DNA of 64,000 nt, taken from Comamonadaceae bacterium. Lineage in GTDB: Bacteria; Pseudomonadota; Gammaproteobacteria; Burkholderiales; Burkholderiaceae_C. The DNA lies in NCBI GenBank assembly GCA_027486495.1, contig JAIXOZ010000174.1, forward strand, positions 62,001-126,000, read 5' to 3'. The position numbers and the translations under genes were made by a program. Positions 11,563 to 21,536 of the stretch are shown here, one piece after another; positions within the stretch are counted from its first letter, which is position 1, and each line of letters begins with the position of its first letter. The notes below the pieces were generated by a model. That model had not been told where the DNA came from. It did no database searches and saw only the letters and a list, made by a program, of their open reading frames with translations.

Positions 11563-12015
11563 TCAAACCTGTGGGATTTTCCGCATGGTGCACATCAATT
11601 CGGCCTCGGTGGCGATCTCGTCGCCCACCTTGGCACGTGCCTTGAACTTGAAGATACCGGCTTTCATGCGGTCAAGTTCCACCTCCAGAATCAACTGGTC
11701 GCCAGGCTCCACAGGGCGCTTGAACCGAGCACCATCGATGCCCGCAAAGTAATACACGGTCTGGTCATCGGGCGTCTCACCCAGGGTGTCAAAAGCCAAC
11801 AAAGCAGCAGCTTGAGCCAAGGCCTCCAACATCAACACGCCCGGCATCACGGGCCGATGTGGAAAGTGGCCTTGAAAATGAGGCTCGTTGATGGACACGT
11901 TTTTCAGAGCCTTGATGCGAACACCCTTTTCAAGCTCAAGAACGCGGTCCACCAACAAGATCGGGTAACGGTGTGGCAATTGTTTGAGAATTTTGTGGAT
12001 GTCCATCATGGTCAT
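11563..12015 (-). CDS. fabZ: 3-hydroxyacyl-ACP dehydratase FabZ
   Basis: Dehydrates 3-hydroxyacyl-ACP in fatty acid elongation. It competes with LpxA/LpxD for 3-hydroxyacyl-ACP, and the three genes are adjacent here. The 150-residue single HotDog domain has [13 protein letters not shown], then the active site [20 protein letters not shown] with catalytic His50 and Glu64. The ATG at 12013-12015 overlaps the lpxD stop as ATGA. Confidence 0.97.
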   Translation of the reverse strand: MTMMDIHKILKQLPHRYPILLVDRVLELEKGVRIKALKNVSINEPHFQGHFPHRPVMPGVLMLEALAQAAALLAFDTLGETPDDQTVYYFAGIDGARFKRPVEPGDQLILEVELDRMKAGIFKFKARAKVGDEIATEAELMCTMRKIPQV

Positions 12016-12998
12016 GTTTCCTTGTTATTTTGAATGTTGGCCTCCAAGGCCTTGATGCGATCCCGCAAACGAGAAAGTTGTTTGAGGCTGGCAGCGTTCT
12101 TTTCCCAGTTGGCATTGCTGTCCAAAGGGAACATGCCGGTGTATTGCCCCGGCTGCAAAATGGACCGAGTCACCACAGAGGCTGCTGAAATGTGGACATG
12201 ATCGGCCAGCGTCAAATGACCCAGCACCACGGCCCCACCCCCTACGGTGCAGTGAGCGCCAATACGTGCACTGCCAGCCACCCCCACGCATCCGGCCATG
12301 GCCGTGTGGGCACCGATGTGGACGTTGTGCCCAATCTGGATCAGGTTGTCGAGTTTGACGCCATTTTCAATCACTGTGTCGTCCAGCGCGCCACGGTCTA
12401 TGCAAGTGTTGGCGCCGATTTCCACATCGTCGCCAATGCGCACCGCCCCCAGTTGTTCAATTTTTTCCCATCGCCCTTGATGCAAGGCAAAACCAAAACC
12501 GTCAGCGCCAACCACGACCCCCGAATGCAAGATGCAACGTTCGCCAACAGAGCATCCCTCGGACAAGGTCACACGCGACTTGAGCACCGAGCCCGATCCA
12601 AGCTTGGCACCACGCTCGACCACACACAAAGGGCCGATGACGGCGTCTTCGGCCACCCATGCGTCCGGGTCAATGACCGCCGTAGGGTGGATTCGATGGG
12701 CTTGAACAGGCTGGTGGATCTGCTTCCACAAACGGGTCAGCCGAGCAAAATACAGATACGGATCATCGGTGACAATCGCCGCGCGCCCCAAAATGGCCTG
12801 CGATTCAAAGGCCGGGCTCACGATCACGCAACCGGCCTGGCTGGTAGCGAGATGACTTTGGTATTTGGGGTGGCTGAGAAAACTGATCTGATCGGCCTTG
12901 GCAGATTGCAACGGGGCCAAGCCAGTGATCACCCGAGCGGGGTCACCGCACAAACGCCCACCCAGCCAATCGACCAGGTTTGCGAGCGTCAAAGACAC
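12012..12998 (-). CDS. lpxD: UDP-3-O-(3-hydroxyacyl)glucosamine N-acyltransferase
   Basis: Third step of lipid A synthesis: N-acylation of UDP-3-O-acylglucosamine. The 328-residue product has the uridine-binding N-terminal domain ([20 protein letters not shown]), a long hexapeptide beta-helix ([20 protein letters not shown] onward) with the family motif GADGFGFA and the region [20 protein letters not shown], and a C-terminal helix. The start codon appears to be GTG at 12996-12998 with only a weak ribosome-binding site, 28 bases after skp, so coupling to skp is likely. Confidence 0.96.
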   Translation of the reverse strand: MSLTLANLVDWLGGRLCGDPARVITGLAPLQSAKADQISFLSHPKYQSHLATSQAGCVIVSPAFESQAILGRAAIVTDDPYLYFARLTRLWKQIHQPVQAHRIHPTAVIDPDAWVAEDAVIGPLCVVERGAKLGSGSVLKSRVTLSEGCSVGERCILHSGVVVGADGFGFALHQGRWEKIEQLGAVRIGDDVEIGANTCIDRGALDDTVIENGVKLDNLIQIGHNVHIGAHTAMAGCVGVAGSARIGAHCTVGGGAVVLGHLTLADHVHISAASVVTRSILQPGQYTGMFPLDSNANWEKNAASLKQLSRLRDRIKALEANIQNNKET

Positions 12999-13026
12999 TT
13001 GAAGGAACCCGTCACGTCAGACGAAA

Positions 13027-13545
13027 TTATTTGGCCGTCGAGGCGTTGAGCGCCTTGATGACTTTTTCAGTGATGTCGTGCTTGGGATTGACGTAGACCG
13101 CCTCTTGAAAAATCACATCGAATTTTTCGGCTTCAGCCACTTGTTTGACAGCCCGGTTGGCGCGTTCGACCACAATTTGCTGCTCTTCATTTTTTCGGGC
13201 GTTCAGGTCTTCCTGAAACTCCCGACGCTTGCGCTGGAACTCGCGGTCTTGTTCAATCAACTGCTTTTGGCGGGCTGTGCGTTGGGACTCGGCCAATGTG
13301 GGGGCTTCGCGTTCAAACTTTTCGGAGGCCTGCTTGAGGGTATTGCCGGTGTCCACCAGTTCTTTTTCCCGACGCGAGAACTCCTGCTCCAGTTTGGCCT
13401 GCGCTTGCTTGGCGGTCGCCGCCTCGCGGAAGATGCGTTCGGTGTTGACAAAACCCATCTTGAAATCCTGGGCTTGGGCTAAACAGGTCACACAAGCCGC
13501 AGCGGCCAAAACGGCCATGGAAATTTTTTGACGAAACGTGTTCAT
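13027..13545 (-). CDS. skp: OmpH/Skp family periplasmic chaperone
   Basis: Holds unfolded outer-membrane proteins in the periplasm before delivery to BAM. The 172-residue product starts with a signal peptide (MNTFRQKISMAVLAAAACVTCLAQAQ, split here only by description: basic start, Ala-rich core, AQA cleavage region). The mature part begins DFKMGFVNTERIF and continues as long Lys/Glu/Gln-rich helices (about residues 45-140), the Skp tentacles. Its ATG overlaps the bamA stop as TAATG, and it is directly upstream of lpxD. Confidence 0.93.
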   Translation of the reverse strand: MNTFRQKISMAVLAAAACVTCLAQAQDFKMGFVNTERIFREAATAKQAQAKLEQEFSRREKELVDTGNTLKQASEKFEREAPTLAESQRTARQKQLIEQDREFQRKRREFQEDLNARKNEEQQIVVERANRAVKQVAEAEKFDVIFQEAVYVNPKHDITEKVIKALNASTAK

Positions 13546-15863
13546 TAGAAGGAGGTTCCGATTTGGAATTGAAGTCGCTGGATTTTATCGCCTGTCTGCT
13601 GGCGTATCGGTGTGGCATAGGAAAAACGCAAAGGCCCCATCGGAGAAATCCAACTTAAGCCAATGCCTGCAGAGGCACGCAGGTCGCCCACAGATATGTT
13701 TTCATTCTCGCCGAAAGCACGACCGATGTCGGTGAAGCCAAACAGTCGAAGGGTACGGTCGTTACCTGCACCGGGAAATGGTGCGATGAATTCCGCATTG
13801 AATACCAATTTTTTCGCACCACCCAGGTAAATCGGTGCAAGGTTGGTACTGCTGGTGTCACGTGTTGGACCCAAGGTGGATTGTTCAAAACCCCGTACGC
13901 TGCCCAAGCCACCTACGTAAAAGTTCTTGAACAAAGGGTATTCCTGCCCTTTCAGCCCACGCCCCCAGCCCAAATCGGTGTTGAATGCTAAGGTGTATTT
14001 TTTGGTCAGCGGGAAATACTGCTGGTATTGGTAACTGGAGCGCAAGTAGCGAACATCACCCCCCACACTCACATCGGCGTTCACTCGCTGCAAACTGCCC
14101 CGGGTAGGAACCAGTGCACTGTCACGTCCGTCTCGCGCCCAACCCAGAGTCAAAGGCAAAGCTGTACTTTTGGCACCAAATTTTTGCGCGTATTCACTGT
14201 AGGCATCAGGCAATCCCGAGCCGGTCCGAATCTCGGTTTGCTCAGCGTTGAGGCCCATGAACACCGTATCCCTTTCCGTCACAGGAACACCAAAACGCAA
14301 GCCCAAGCCCGAATTGATGAGGCTGTAGGCATTCACATCACCCAAATAGGGACGCGTGGTGCGCTGAAATACGTCCAAGGTCCGGGAAATGCCATTTTTC
14401 GTGAAGTATGGGTCGGTGGTGCTGAGCACCAAATTGCGGTTGAATTTACTCGTATTGACTTCCACCGCTAAGTAATTGCCTGAGCCAAAAGCGTTCTCCT
14501 GGCGGATGCCAAAGCTCAAGGCCACTTTTTCTGCCGAAGAAAAACCAGCGCCCAAAGAAATGCTGCCTGTCGGCTTTTCGGCCACCGTGAACAAGAGATC
14601 CACCTGGTCAGGTGCTCCTGGCACCTCCACCGTTTCAACGTTCACTTGCGTGAAATAACCCAGGCGGTCAACCCGATCTCGAGACAAGCGAATTTTGTCG
14701 CCGTCGTACCAAGCCGCTTCAAGCTGACGAAACTCGCGGCGGATGACCTCGTCGCGGGTACGGTCGTTGCCCGCCACCTGAATGCGGCGCACATAAGCAC
14801 GGCGCGAAGGCTCGGCCTGCAGCACAAACTGCACCCGGTTGTTGCGCCGGTCAATTTGGGGCTTGGCCTCTACACGGGCAAAGGCAAAGCCGAATTTGCC
14901 GAAATAATCGGTGAAGGCTTTGGTGGTTTCGGCCACGGTCTCGGCGTTGTAGGGCTTGCCCACAGCGATCTTGACCAAGGCCTTGAACTCGTCGTCCCGG
15001 TTCAGGTAGTTGCCCTCCAGCTTGACGCCGGAGATCACAAAGCGCTCACCCTCGGTGATGTTGATGGTGATCGCCATGTCCTGCTTGTTGGGCGACATGG
15101 CCACTTGGGTGGATTCAATCCGAAACTCCAAGAAACCCTGCGACAGGTAAAAGGAGCGCAAGGCTTCCAGATCAGCGTTCAACTTGGTGCGCGAATACCG
15201 GTCGGACTTGGTGTACCAACTCATCCAGCCGCCTGTGCCCAGATTGAACTGATCGCGCAAAGTGTCGTCAGTGAAAGCCTGATTGCCCACAATGTCGATC
15301 TGCGTGATTTTGGCTGGCCCCCCCTCCATGATGGTGAATGTCAGATTCACCCGATTGCGATCGATGGGGGTCGCGGTGGATACCACCTCGGCACCATAAA
15401 GGCTGCGGCTGATGTACTGGCGCTTGAGTTCTTGCTCGGCCTTGTCGGCCAAAGCCTTGTCAAAAGGCCGTCCTTCGGACAAGCCGACATCCTTCAAGGC
15501 TTTGACCAGCACATCCTTGTCAAACTCCTTGAGCCCGATGAACTCCACTGAGGCCACCGAAGGGCGCTCTTGCACCACCACAACCAACACATCACCCTGA
15601 GTTTCAAGGCGCACATCCTTGAACAAGCCCAAGGCAAACAAGGCTCGAATGGCTGCAGCGCCCTTGTCGTCGGTGTAGCGGTCGCCCACTCGCAAAGGCA
15701 AGGATGCAAACACGGTGCCGGGCTCGATACGCTGCAAGCCCTCCACACGGATATCGCGCACCGTGAAAGGGTCGACCGCCCAAGCGGGCAAAGTGAGCAT
15801 GGCACAAGCCAGGGCCTTCAAAGACAAGGGAAGAACTTGAGCGCGAAAATCAAGAAAATTCAT
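13545..15863 (-). CDS. bamA: Outer membrane protein assembly factor BamA
   Basis: Omp85-family barrel that inserts beta-barrel proteins into the outer membrane. The 772-residue product has a signal peptide ending LPAWA, five POTRA domains beginning FTVRDIRVEGLQRIEPGTVF, and a C-terminal 16-strand barrel with the conserved lid-loop motif GSVRGFEQ and a terminal strand ending in aromatic F (LQFQIGTSF). Length matches the betaproteobacterial family. The gene upstream should be rseP, but here 214 bases without a gene separate it from dxr. The ribosome-binding site is poor. Confidence 0.97.
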   Translation of the reverse strand: MNFLDFRAQVLPLSLKALACAMLTLPAWAVDPFTVRDIRVEGLQRIEPGTVFASLPLRVGDRYTDDKGAAAIRALFALGLFKDVRLETQGDVLVVVVQERPSVASVEFIGLKEFDKDVLVKALKDVGLSEGRPFDKALADKAEQELKRQYISRSLYGAEVVSTATPIDRNRVNLTFTIMEGGPAKITQIDIVGNQAFTDDTLRDQFNLGTGGWMSWYTKSDRYSRTKLNADLEALRSFYLSQGFLEFRIESTQVAMSPNKQDMAITINITEGERFVISGVKLEGNYLNRDDEFKALVKIAVGKPYNAETVAETTKAFTDYFGKFGFAFARVEAKPQIDRRNNRVQFVLQAEPSRRAYVRRIQVAGNDRTRDEVIRREFRQLEAAWYDGDKIRLSRDRVDRLGYFTQVNVETVEVPGAPDQVDLLFTVAEKPTGSISLGAGFSSAEKVALSFGIRQENAFGSGNYLAVEVNTSKFNRNLVLSTTDPYFTKNGISRTLDVFQRTTRPYLGDVNAYSLINSGLGLRFGVPVTERDTVFMGLNAEQTEIRTGSGLPDAYSEYAQKFGAKSTALPLTLGWARDGRDSALVPTRGSLQRVNADVSVGGDVRYLRSSYQYQQYFPLTKKYTLAFNTDLGWGRGLKGQEYPLFKNFYVGGLGSVRGFEQSTLGPTRDTSSTNLAPIYLGGAKKLVFNAEFIAPFPGAGNDRTLRLFGFTDIGRAFGENENISVGDLRASAGIGLSWISPMGPLRFSYATPIRQQTGDKIQRLQFQIGTSF

Positions 15864-16077
15864 GGTGCAATCGATCTAAAACCAAAGCCATTTTCAGATT
15901 TGAAAATCAGGCTTTGAAAAACCGGACCCCAACAAAGTGTCAGAGGAATTTGAGGCTGGCTGCCCGGCTGGGTTCTGTGATTTGGCTAGCTGAGAAGAAC
16001 GAACCAAAAGCAACAAAAGATAATACATCAGGTCCGGGGCATGGAAACCACCGCACAAAACTCCTGCGTTTGTATTT
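15864..16077. other. Gene-free gap between dxr and bamA where rseP is expected
   Basis: These 214 bases hold no open frame with an HExxH zinc motif or PDZ-like segment, so no RseP remnant is visible. A small inverted repeat TTTTCA-GATT-TGAAAA lies just upstream of bamA. A separate bamA promoter probably sits here, but no convincing -35/-10 pair was found. Confidence 0.6.
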
Positions 16078-17271
16078 TCACATCAAGCAAGTCAGGTTGC
16101 GCTCAGCCTCTTGACGACTGCGCACGTCCAGGGCCAACAAATCGTCCAAGCACTCAGGTGGCGTACACACCAAACTGTCAAGGGTGGCGCGGTTGAGCTC
16201 ATGGATCTGGTCAAATCGGATGCGCTTGTTCAGGAAGGCCTCCACAGCCACTTCGTTGGCCGCGTTCAGTATGGCGCAACTGCCCGGTGCACCACGCAAG
16301 GTTTCCCAAGCCAGGCGCAAACCGGGAAAACGCAGCACATGCTCGGGCTCATCCATGGCCTCAAAGGTCATGGCGGCCAGTGCGTGAAAGTCCAGCGCTG
16401 CAGCGCCCGATTCGATGCGCTCTGGCCAACTCAGGCCATAGGCGATGGGCACGCGCATGTCGGGCGTACCCAGTTGCGCCACCACCGAATGGTCGCGGTA
16501 TTGCACCATGGAGTGGATGACGCTTTGCGGGTGAATGACCACCTCCAGCTGATCAGGCAGAAGGCCAAACAAATAACGCGCCTCGATCACCTCCAGGGCC
16601 TTGTTCATCATCGTGGCCGAGTCCACGGAGATTTTTCGACCCATCACCCAATTGGGATGTGCACAAGCCTGCTCGGGTGTGACATCCCTCAAGGTACGTG
16701 GATCGCGGGTGCGAAATGGACCGCCGGAGGCCGTGAGGATGATTTTTTGAACACGCCGCTGCCAGCTCGATGCGTCCTCGGGCAAGGATTGGAAAATCGC
16801 CGAATGCTCACTGTCGATCGGCAGCAGCAGTGCGCCGCCCTCTCGCACAGCTCGCATGAAAACATCGCCGCCCACGACCAAGGCTTCTTTATTGGCCAAC
16901 ATCAGGCGTTTACCTGCGCGGGCTGCAGCGATGCAAGGCGACAAACCCGCCGCGCCCACAATCGCAGCCATCACGGCATCCACCTGCGGGGCTGAGGCTA
17001 CTTCGTCCAATGCCGCTGCGCCCCAAAGCACTTGAACAGGCAGACCTTCAGCCTGCACCCTCTCGGCCAGTTTCCGTCCCGCCAACTCCTGCACCATCAC
17101 GGCCACTTCGGGTTTGAATCGGGCACACTGAGAAAGCATCAGATCCACTTGACTGGAGGCCGTCAGAGCGTGGATTCGGTACTGTGAAGGGTGGCGACTG
17201 AGCACATCCAGCGTGCTGGTACCAATGGAGCCCGTAGAGCCCAAAATCGTGATGCACTGTTGTTTGTTCAT
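16078..17271 (-). CDS. dxr: 1-deoxy-D-xylulose-5-phosphate reductoisomerase
   Basis: Second enzyme of the MEP isoprenoid pathway, converting DXP to MEP with NADPH. The product has the nucleotide motif TILGSTGSIGTSTLDV, the segment MLANKEALVVGG, the metal/substrate region LPIDSEHSAIFQSL, and NWVMGRKISVDSATMMNK. I start at the ATG at 17269-17271 (GGAG 9 bases upstream), giving 397 residues; a GTG five codons earlier is also open. The C-terminus ends NLTCLM. Confidence 0.96.
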   Translation of the reverse strand: MNKQQCITILGSTGSIGTSTLDVLSRHPSQYRIHALTASSQVDLMLSQCARFKPEVAVMVQELAGRKLAERVQAEGLPVQVLWGAAALDEVASAPQVDAVMAAIVGAAGLSPCIAAARAGKRLMLANKEALVVGGDVFMRAVREGGALLLPIDSEHSAIFQSLPEDASSWQRRVQKIILTASGGPFRTRDPRTLRDVTPEQACAHPNWVMGRKISVDSATMMNKALEVIEARYLFGLLPDQLEVVIHPQSVIHSMVQYRDHSVVAQLGTPDMRVPIAYGLSWPERIESGAAALDFHALAAMTFEAMDEPEHVLRFPGLRLAWETLRGAPGSCAILNAANEVAVEAFLNKRIRFDQIHELNRATLDSLVCTPPECLDDLLALDVRSRQEAERNLTCLM

Positions 17272-17287
17272 GACCGAAGTCTCCACA

Positions 17288-18136
17288 TCAAATCCAGGCC
17301 ACCAGCATCATGGCCAAGGGCAAAGTCGGCAACAAGGCGTCCACCCGGTCAAGCACACCGCCATGGCCTGGCAAAAGGCCCGAGCTGTCCTTCATGCCCG
17401 CACTGCGTTTGACCAGTGACTCCACCAAATCACCCACCACACTCATGGCCGACATCAAAAGCAATGCCGGCACAGCAACTCCTGCGCCTCGCTCCCACAA
17501 CAGGGTGTAAAAACTGGCTGAGCTGGGGCCCTGAGTTTGATCAAAGACCGTCCAGAGCCAAGACACGCAAAAGACACCCAGAATGCCGCCCAGCACACCC
17601 TCCCAACTTTTGCCGGGACTGATGGCTGGGGCCAGCTTGACGGCAAAAATCCGCCCCCCGAAGCCTCGGCCAAAGAAATAGGCAAAAACATCAGCCGCCC
17701 AAACCAGGACCAGAACAGACAGCAGAAAATTCACGCCCCGCTGATGGGCTTGTGCCAAAGCCAACCATGCCAAGGAGAGCAAACACAGGCCAGCCCACCA
17801 ACGCAATGAACGCGGCCAATGGGCCCATCCAGCGACGCCACGCTGGATCATCCAGGCCCCCAACAAAACCCACATGGCACCGGCCACGAGCCACAGCTGG
17901 GGCGGCGTCGATTGGAGCCAACCTGCCCAGGTGGACAGGGCACAGGAGATAACACAAAGAAGGCCTCCCAACCACGCCTGCACAGGCCCCACGCCGTTGA
18001 GACGCCCCCACTCCCAAGCCCCAGCGGCAATCAGCACCATCGTCAGTACCATGAAGGGCCAAGCATGGGTCGCAAACAAGGCGGGCAGCAACAAGGCCAG
18101 CAGGACCAAGGCGGTAATAACGCGTTGTTTGAGCAA
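17288..18136 (-). CDS. cdsA: Phosphatidate cytidylyltransferase
   Basis: Integral membrane enzyme making CDP-diacylglycerol from phosphatidate and CTP, the branch point of phospholipid synthesis. The 282-residue product has about eight hydrophobic segments and the CdsA signature in VKRSAGMKDSSGLLPGHGG followed by LDRVD. The best start is a TTG at 18134-18136 (LKQRVITALVLLALLLP), preceded by GGGGAGAACCC; no in-frame ATG gives a sensible N-terminus. It lies between frr and dxr, but uppS, which normally precedes it, is absent and a terminator lies upstream, so it needs its own promoter. Confidence 0.94.
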   Translation of the reverse strand: MLKQRVITALVLLALLLPALFATHAWPFMVLTMVLIAAGAWEWGRLNGVGPVQAWLGGLLCVISCALSTWAGWLQSTPPQLWLVAGAMWVLLGAWMIQRGVAGWAHWPRSLRWWAGLCLLSLAWLALAQAHQRGVNFLLSVLVLVWAADVFAYFFGRGFGGRIFAVKLAPAISPGKSWEGVLGGILGVFCVSWLWTVFDQTQGPSSASFYTLLWERGAGVAVPALLLMSAMSVVGDLVESLVKRSAGMKDSSGLLPGHGGVLDRVDALLPTLPLAMMLVAWI

Positions 18137-18162
18137 GGGTTCTCCCCAAAAAAACCGCCAAG

Positions 18163-18188
18163 AAAAAAAGGCCGCCAAATCAGCGGCC
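18163..18188 (-). terminator. Intrinsic terminator after frr
   Basis: Read on the minus strand: GGCCGC, a 7-base loop, GCGGCC, then seven T. It lies 38-63 bases after the frr stop and about 27 bases before the cdsA start, separating the rpsB-frr block from cdsA-dxr. It occupies the place where uppS usually sits. Confidence 0.85.
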
Positions 18189-18225
18189 CATCAAGCCGTG
18201 CTGAGCCACGGCACCAAATTCATGC

Positions 18226-18786
18226 TCAAACCGCCATGATTTCTTGTTCTTTGGCAGTCACCAACTGGTCAATTTCGGTCATGCGCTTGTCAGTTAGTTT
18301 CTGGACATCAGCCTCGGCACGCTTTTGATCGTCCTCTGACGCTTCCTTGTCTTTGACCAATTTCTTCACCGATTCGTTGGCATCCCGGCGCAAATTGCGG
18401 ATCGCGATTTTGCCGTTTTCGCCCTCGGTTCGGGCCAGTTTGGTCATTTCCTTGCGGCGCTCTTCGCTCATGGGCGGCATGGGCACTCGGATCAAGTCGC
18501 CCATGGAAGCGGGATTCAGGCCCAGCTCGCTTTCGCGAATGGCTTTTTCGATCTTGGCGCCCATGCCTTTTTCCCAAGGCTGCACGCTGATGGTGCGAGA
18601 GTCCATCAAGGACACGTTGGCCACTTGGGACAAAGGCACCATGGAGCCGTAGTAATCGACATGGATGGTGTCGAGCAACGCCGGATTCGCACGCCCGGTG
18701 CGAATCTTGGTCAAGTTGTTCTTGAATGCCGCCATGGATTGCTCCATTTTGGTCTCGGCTGTTTTCTTGATGTCTGCAATGGTCAT
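18226..18786 (-). CDS. frr: Ribosome recycling factor
   Basis: Works with EF-G to split post-termination ribosomes. At 186 residues it has the exact family length. It shows the three-helix-bundle signature [20 protein letters not shown], then [16 protein letters not shown] and the C-terminal coiled region. It lies 24 bases after pyrH and is the last gene before a strong terminator. Confidence 0.98.
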   Translation of the reverse strand: MTIADIKKTAETKMEQSMAAFKNNLTKIRTGRANPALLDTIHVDYYGSMVPLSQVANVSLMDSRTISVQPWEKGMGAKIEKAIRESELGLNPASMGDLIRVPMPPMSEERRKEMTKLARTEGENGKIAIRNLRRDANESVKKLVKDKEASEDDQKRAEADVQKLTDKRMTEIDQLVTAKEQEIMAV

Positions 18787-18810
18787 GGGGTTCTCCTCGT
18801 CAGAACGGGC

Positions 18811-19533
18811 TCATGCATAAACCAGGGTGCCTTCGTCCTCACCCAGCACCACGCGCTTCAAAGCGCCGTTCTTGATGATCGAAAACACCTTGATCGGCAA
18901 CTTCTGGTCACGGCACAAAGCAAAAGCCGTGGCGTCCATGATGCCCAAATTGCGCGAAATGGCCTCGTCGAAGCTGATTTCGCTGTATCGTGTGGCAGTG
19001 GGGTCTTTTTTCGGATCGGCCGTGTACACACCATCGACCTTGGTCGCCTTGAGCACCATCTCGGCCCCGATCTCGGCACCGCGCAAAGCAGCGGCCGTGT
19101 CGGTGGTGAAAAACGGATTGCCGGTGCCCGCCGCAAACACCACCACCTTGCCCTCTTCGAGGTACTGCAAGGCCTTGGGGCGCACATAGGGCTCGACCAC
19201 CTGGTCGATGCCGATGGCCGACATCACTCGCGCGGTCAATCCAGCCTTGTCCAAGGCATCGGCCAAGGCCAAAGAGTTCATCACCGTGGCCAGCATGCCC
19301 ATGTAATCGGCAGTAGCACGGTCCATGCCCACAGCACCCCCCGCCACACCGCGGAAAATGTTACCCCCGCCAATGACCACAGCGACCTGAACGCCCATGC
19401 GGTTGATCTCGGCGATTTCTTGAGCCATGCGCACGATGGTGGCGCGGTTGATGCCAAAGGCATCGTCGCCCATCAAGGCCTCGCCCGACAGCTTGAGCAA
19501 AATGCGCTTATAGGCTGGCTTGGCTAAAGACAT
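18811..19533 (-). CDS. pyrH: UMP kinase
   Basis: Phosphorylates UMP to UDP; hexameric amino-acid-kinase-fold enzyme regulated by GTP and UTP. The 240-residue product starts [20 protein letters not shown] (ATG at 19531-19533, AGGAG upstream). It carries [11 protein letters not shown] and the nucleotide region [20 protein letters not shown]. Its position between tsf and frr is standard. Confidence 0.97.
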   Translation of the reverse strand: MSLAKPAYKRILLKLSGEALMGDDAFGINRATIVRMAQEIAEINRMGVQVAVVIGGGNIFRGVAGGAVGMDRATADYMGMLATVMNSLALADALDKAGLTARVMSAIGIDQVVEPYVRPKALQYLEEGKVVVFAAGTGNPFFTTDTAAALRGAEIGAEMVLKATKVDGVYTADPKKDPTATRYSEISFDEAISRNLGIMDATAFALCRDQKLPIKVFSIIKNGALKRVVLGEDEGTLVYA

Positions 19534-19592
19534 GAAGGGCTCCTTGGGGTTCAATGTGGACGATGGGTTGGCAAATCGACAGAGGCGCGAAC

Positions 19593-20486
19593 TCAGGCTG
19601 CGCCTTGAGCGGCAGCCACCTGGGCAGCCACTTCGGCGGCGAAGTCATCCACCTTCTTCTCAATGCCTTCGCCAACCACATACAAGGTGAACGCACTGAC
19701 GGTGGTGCCAGCGGCCTTGAGCATTTGCTCGACAGTTTGCTTGTCGTTCTTAACGAAGGACTGGTTGAACAAAGACACTTCTTTCAGGTACTTCTGGACC
19801 GAGCCTTCAACCATCTTGGTGGCAATGTCGGCAGGCTTGCCAGACTCGGCTGCTTTGGCTGCCGCGACCGAGCGCTCTTTTTCGATCAACTCGGCGGGCA
19901 CTTCAGCGCTGGTCAAAGACACAGGCTTCATGGCGGCAACGTGCATGGCCACATCTTTGGCTGCGGTTTCGTCACCTTGGTACTCGACCAACACGCCGAT
20001 GCGGGTGCCGTGCAAGTAATTGGCGATCTTGGCTGCGCCAGCAGCACGCTTGAAACGGCGGAAGCTCATGTTCTCGCCGATTTTGCCGATCAGGCCTTTG
20101 CGCACTTCTTCCAATGTAGGGCCGAAACCGTCTTGGCTATAAGGCAACTCGCCCAAAGCAGCGATGTCGGCAGGATTGTGTTCAGCCACCAGCTTGGCAG
20201 CGGCGTTGGCCAAAGCCAGGAAACTGTCGTTCTTGGTCACGAAGTCGGTTTCGCAGTTGACTTCGATCATGGCGCCTGTGGTGCCGTTCACGAAACTGGT
20301 CACCACGCCTTCGGCGGTCACGCGCGAAGCGGCCTTGCCAGCCTTCGTGCCCAGCTTGACGCGCAACAACTCTTCAGCTTTGGCCATATCGCCCTCGGCT
20401 TCGGTCAGTGCTTTTTTGCACTCCATCATGGGAGCGTCGGTTTTTGCGCGCAGTTCTGCGACCATGCTTGCGGTAATTGCAGCCAT
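19593..20486 (-). CDS. tsf: Translation elongation factor Ts
   Basis: Guanine-nucleotide exchange factor for EF-Tu. The 297-residue product has the N-terminal UBA-like domain ([20 protein letters not shown]), the TDFV motif within [15 protein letters not shown], and the paired core domains. The ATG at 20484-20486 follows a 78-base spacer from rpsB that contains a terminator, so tsf levels probably depend on partial read-through or a local promoter. Confidence 0.98.
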   Translation of the reverse strand: MAAITASMVAELRAKTDAPMMECKKALTEAEGDMAKAEELLRVKLGTKAGKAASRVTAEGVVTSFVNGTTGAMIEVNCETDFVTKNDSFLALANAAAKLVAEHNPADIAALGELPYSQDGFGPTLEEVRKGLIGKIGENMSFRRFKRAAGAAKIANYLHGTRIGVLVEYQGDETAAKDVAMHVAAMKPVSLTSAEVPAELIEKERSVAAAKAAESGKPADIATKMVEGSVQKYLKEVSLFNQSFVKNDKQTVEQMLKAAGTTVSAFTLYVVGEGIEKKVDDFAAEVAAQVAAAQGAA

Positions 20487-20520
20487 TTGATTTCTCCGTA
20501 TTCAGTCTAAAAGTCAAATT

Positions 20521-20547
20521 AAAAAAAAGGGGCCAAGAAGCCCCTTT
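20521..20547 (-). terminator. Terminator between rpsB and tsf
   Basis: Minus-strand reading: AAAGGGGC, loop TTCTTG, GCCCCTTT, within a run of eight T. It starts 18 bases after the rpsB stop and can set the rpsB:tsf transcript ratio. Confidence 0.8.
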
Positions 20548-20564
20548 CGTCGAGTCTCAGGAAC

Positions 20565-21314
20565 TCAGGCAGAAGCGTTGGCTTCTTCGACAAATTCGTC
20601 AGCGCCTTCAGTCACAGCCTTGACCACATCGTTGACCGCATTGGCACGGCCTTCGATGATGGCGTCAGCGATGCCACGGGCGTACAAAGCCACGGCCTTG
20701 GCCGAGTCGTCGTTACCGGGGATGATGTAATCGATGCCTTCGGGCGAGTGGTTGGAGTCCACCACACCGATCAATGGGATGCCCAATTTCTTGGCTTCCG
20801 AGATGGCGATCTTGTGGTAGCCGACGTCGATCACGAAGATCGCGTCAGGCAAAGCAGCCATGTCCTGGATGCCACCAATGTCTTTTTCGAGTTTTTCCAT
20901 CTCGCGCTTGAACATCAGCTGTTCTTTTTTGCTTAAGGCTTCGAGGCCGACTTCTTGCTGGGCCTTCATGTCCTTCAGACGCTTGATCGAGGTCTTGACG
21001 GTTTTGAAGTTGGTCAGCATGCCGCCCAACCAGCGCTGGTCGACAAAAGGCACGCCAGCACGCTGGGCTTCGGCAGCCACGAGTTCACGGGCTTGGCGCT
21101 TGGTGCCGACCATCAAGATGTTGCCGCGGTTGGCAGACAACTGCTTGGCGAACTTGATCGCGTCCTGGAACATCGGCAGCGATTTTTCCAGGTTGATGAT
21201 ATGAATTTTGTTGCGGTGGCCAAAGATGAATGGGGCCATCTTGGGGTTCCAGAAGCGGGTTTGGTGACCAAAGTGGACACCGGCTTCCAGCATTTCGCGC
21301 ATGGTAACGGACAT
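20565..21314 (-). CDS. rpsB: 30S ribosomal protein S2
   Basis: Small-subunit protein that joins late in 30S assembly and helps bind S1. The 249-residue product starts [20 protein letters not shown] (ATG at 21312-21314) and has [33 protein letters not shown] and the conserved [19 protein letters not shown]. It has a leader of about 185 nucleotides from a TATAAT box, which fits the autoregulated rpsB leaders known in proteobacteria, though I cannot match a defined motif. Confidence 0.98.
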   Translation of the reverse strand: MSVTMREMLEAGVHFGHQTRFWNPKMAPFIFGHRNKIHIINLEKSLPMFQDAIKFAKQLSANRGNILMVGTKRQARELVAAEAQRAGVPFVDQRWLGGMLTNFKTVKTSIKRLKDMKAQQEVGLEALSKKEQLMFKREMEKLEKDIGGIQDMAALPDAIFVIDVGYHKIAISEAKKLGIPLIGVVDSNHSPEGIDYIIPGNDDSAKAVALYARGIADAIIEGRANAVNDVVKAVTEGADEFVEEANASA

Positions 21315-21443
21315 AAAAATACTCCAAAGGTTGGGTCTAAAATCCAGTCCACCGATCGCACACAGCCTGTAAAACACTGGGCGCAACACCTTGTTGGGAC
21401 GGATTCGCGGTTGAGCTTTGCTTGACTTGGGTCACAACTTGAA

Positions 21444-21460
21444 GTCATGGTGAACATGAC
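21444..21460 (-). promoter_or_regulatory. Hairpin in the rpsB leader
   Basis: Perfect 6-bp stem GTCATG / CATGAC with a 5-base loop, roughly 40-55 nucleotides into the predicted rpsB leader. It could be part of an S2-responsive structure; this is inference. Confidence 0.3.
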
Positions 21461-21498
21461 ACTCACAAGACAGCACCCGGGCTCTGCAAAGCCTTAGG

Positions 21499-21504
21499 AT
21501 TATA
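21499..21504 (-). promoter_or_regulatory. Probable -10 element for rpsB
   Basis: TATAAT on the minus strand in the context GGATGCTATAATCC. The -35 region is weak. It lies only 33 bases from the divergent amidase start. Confidence 0.45.
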
Positions 21505-21536
21505 GCATCCTGACCCACCCGAAAGTGCTCTGACCC

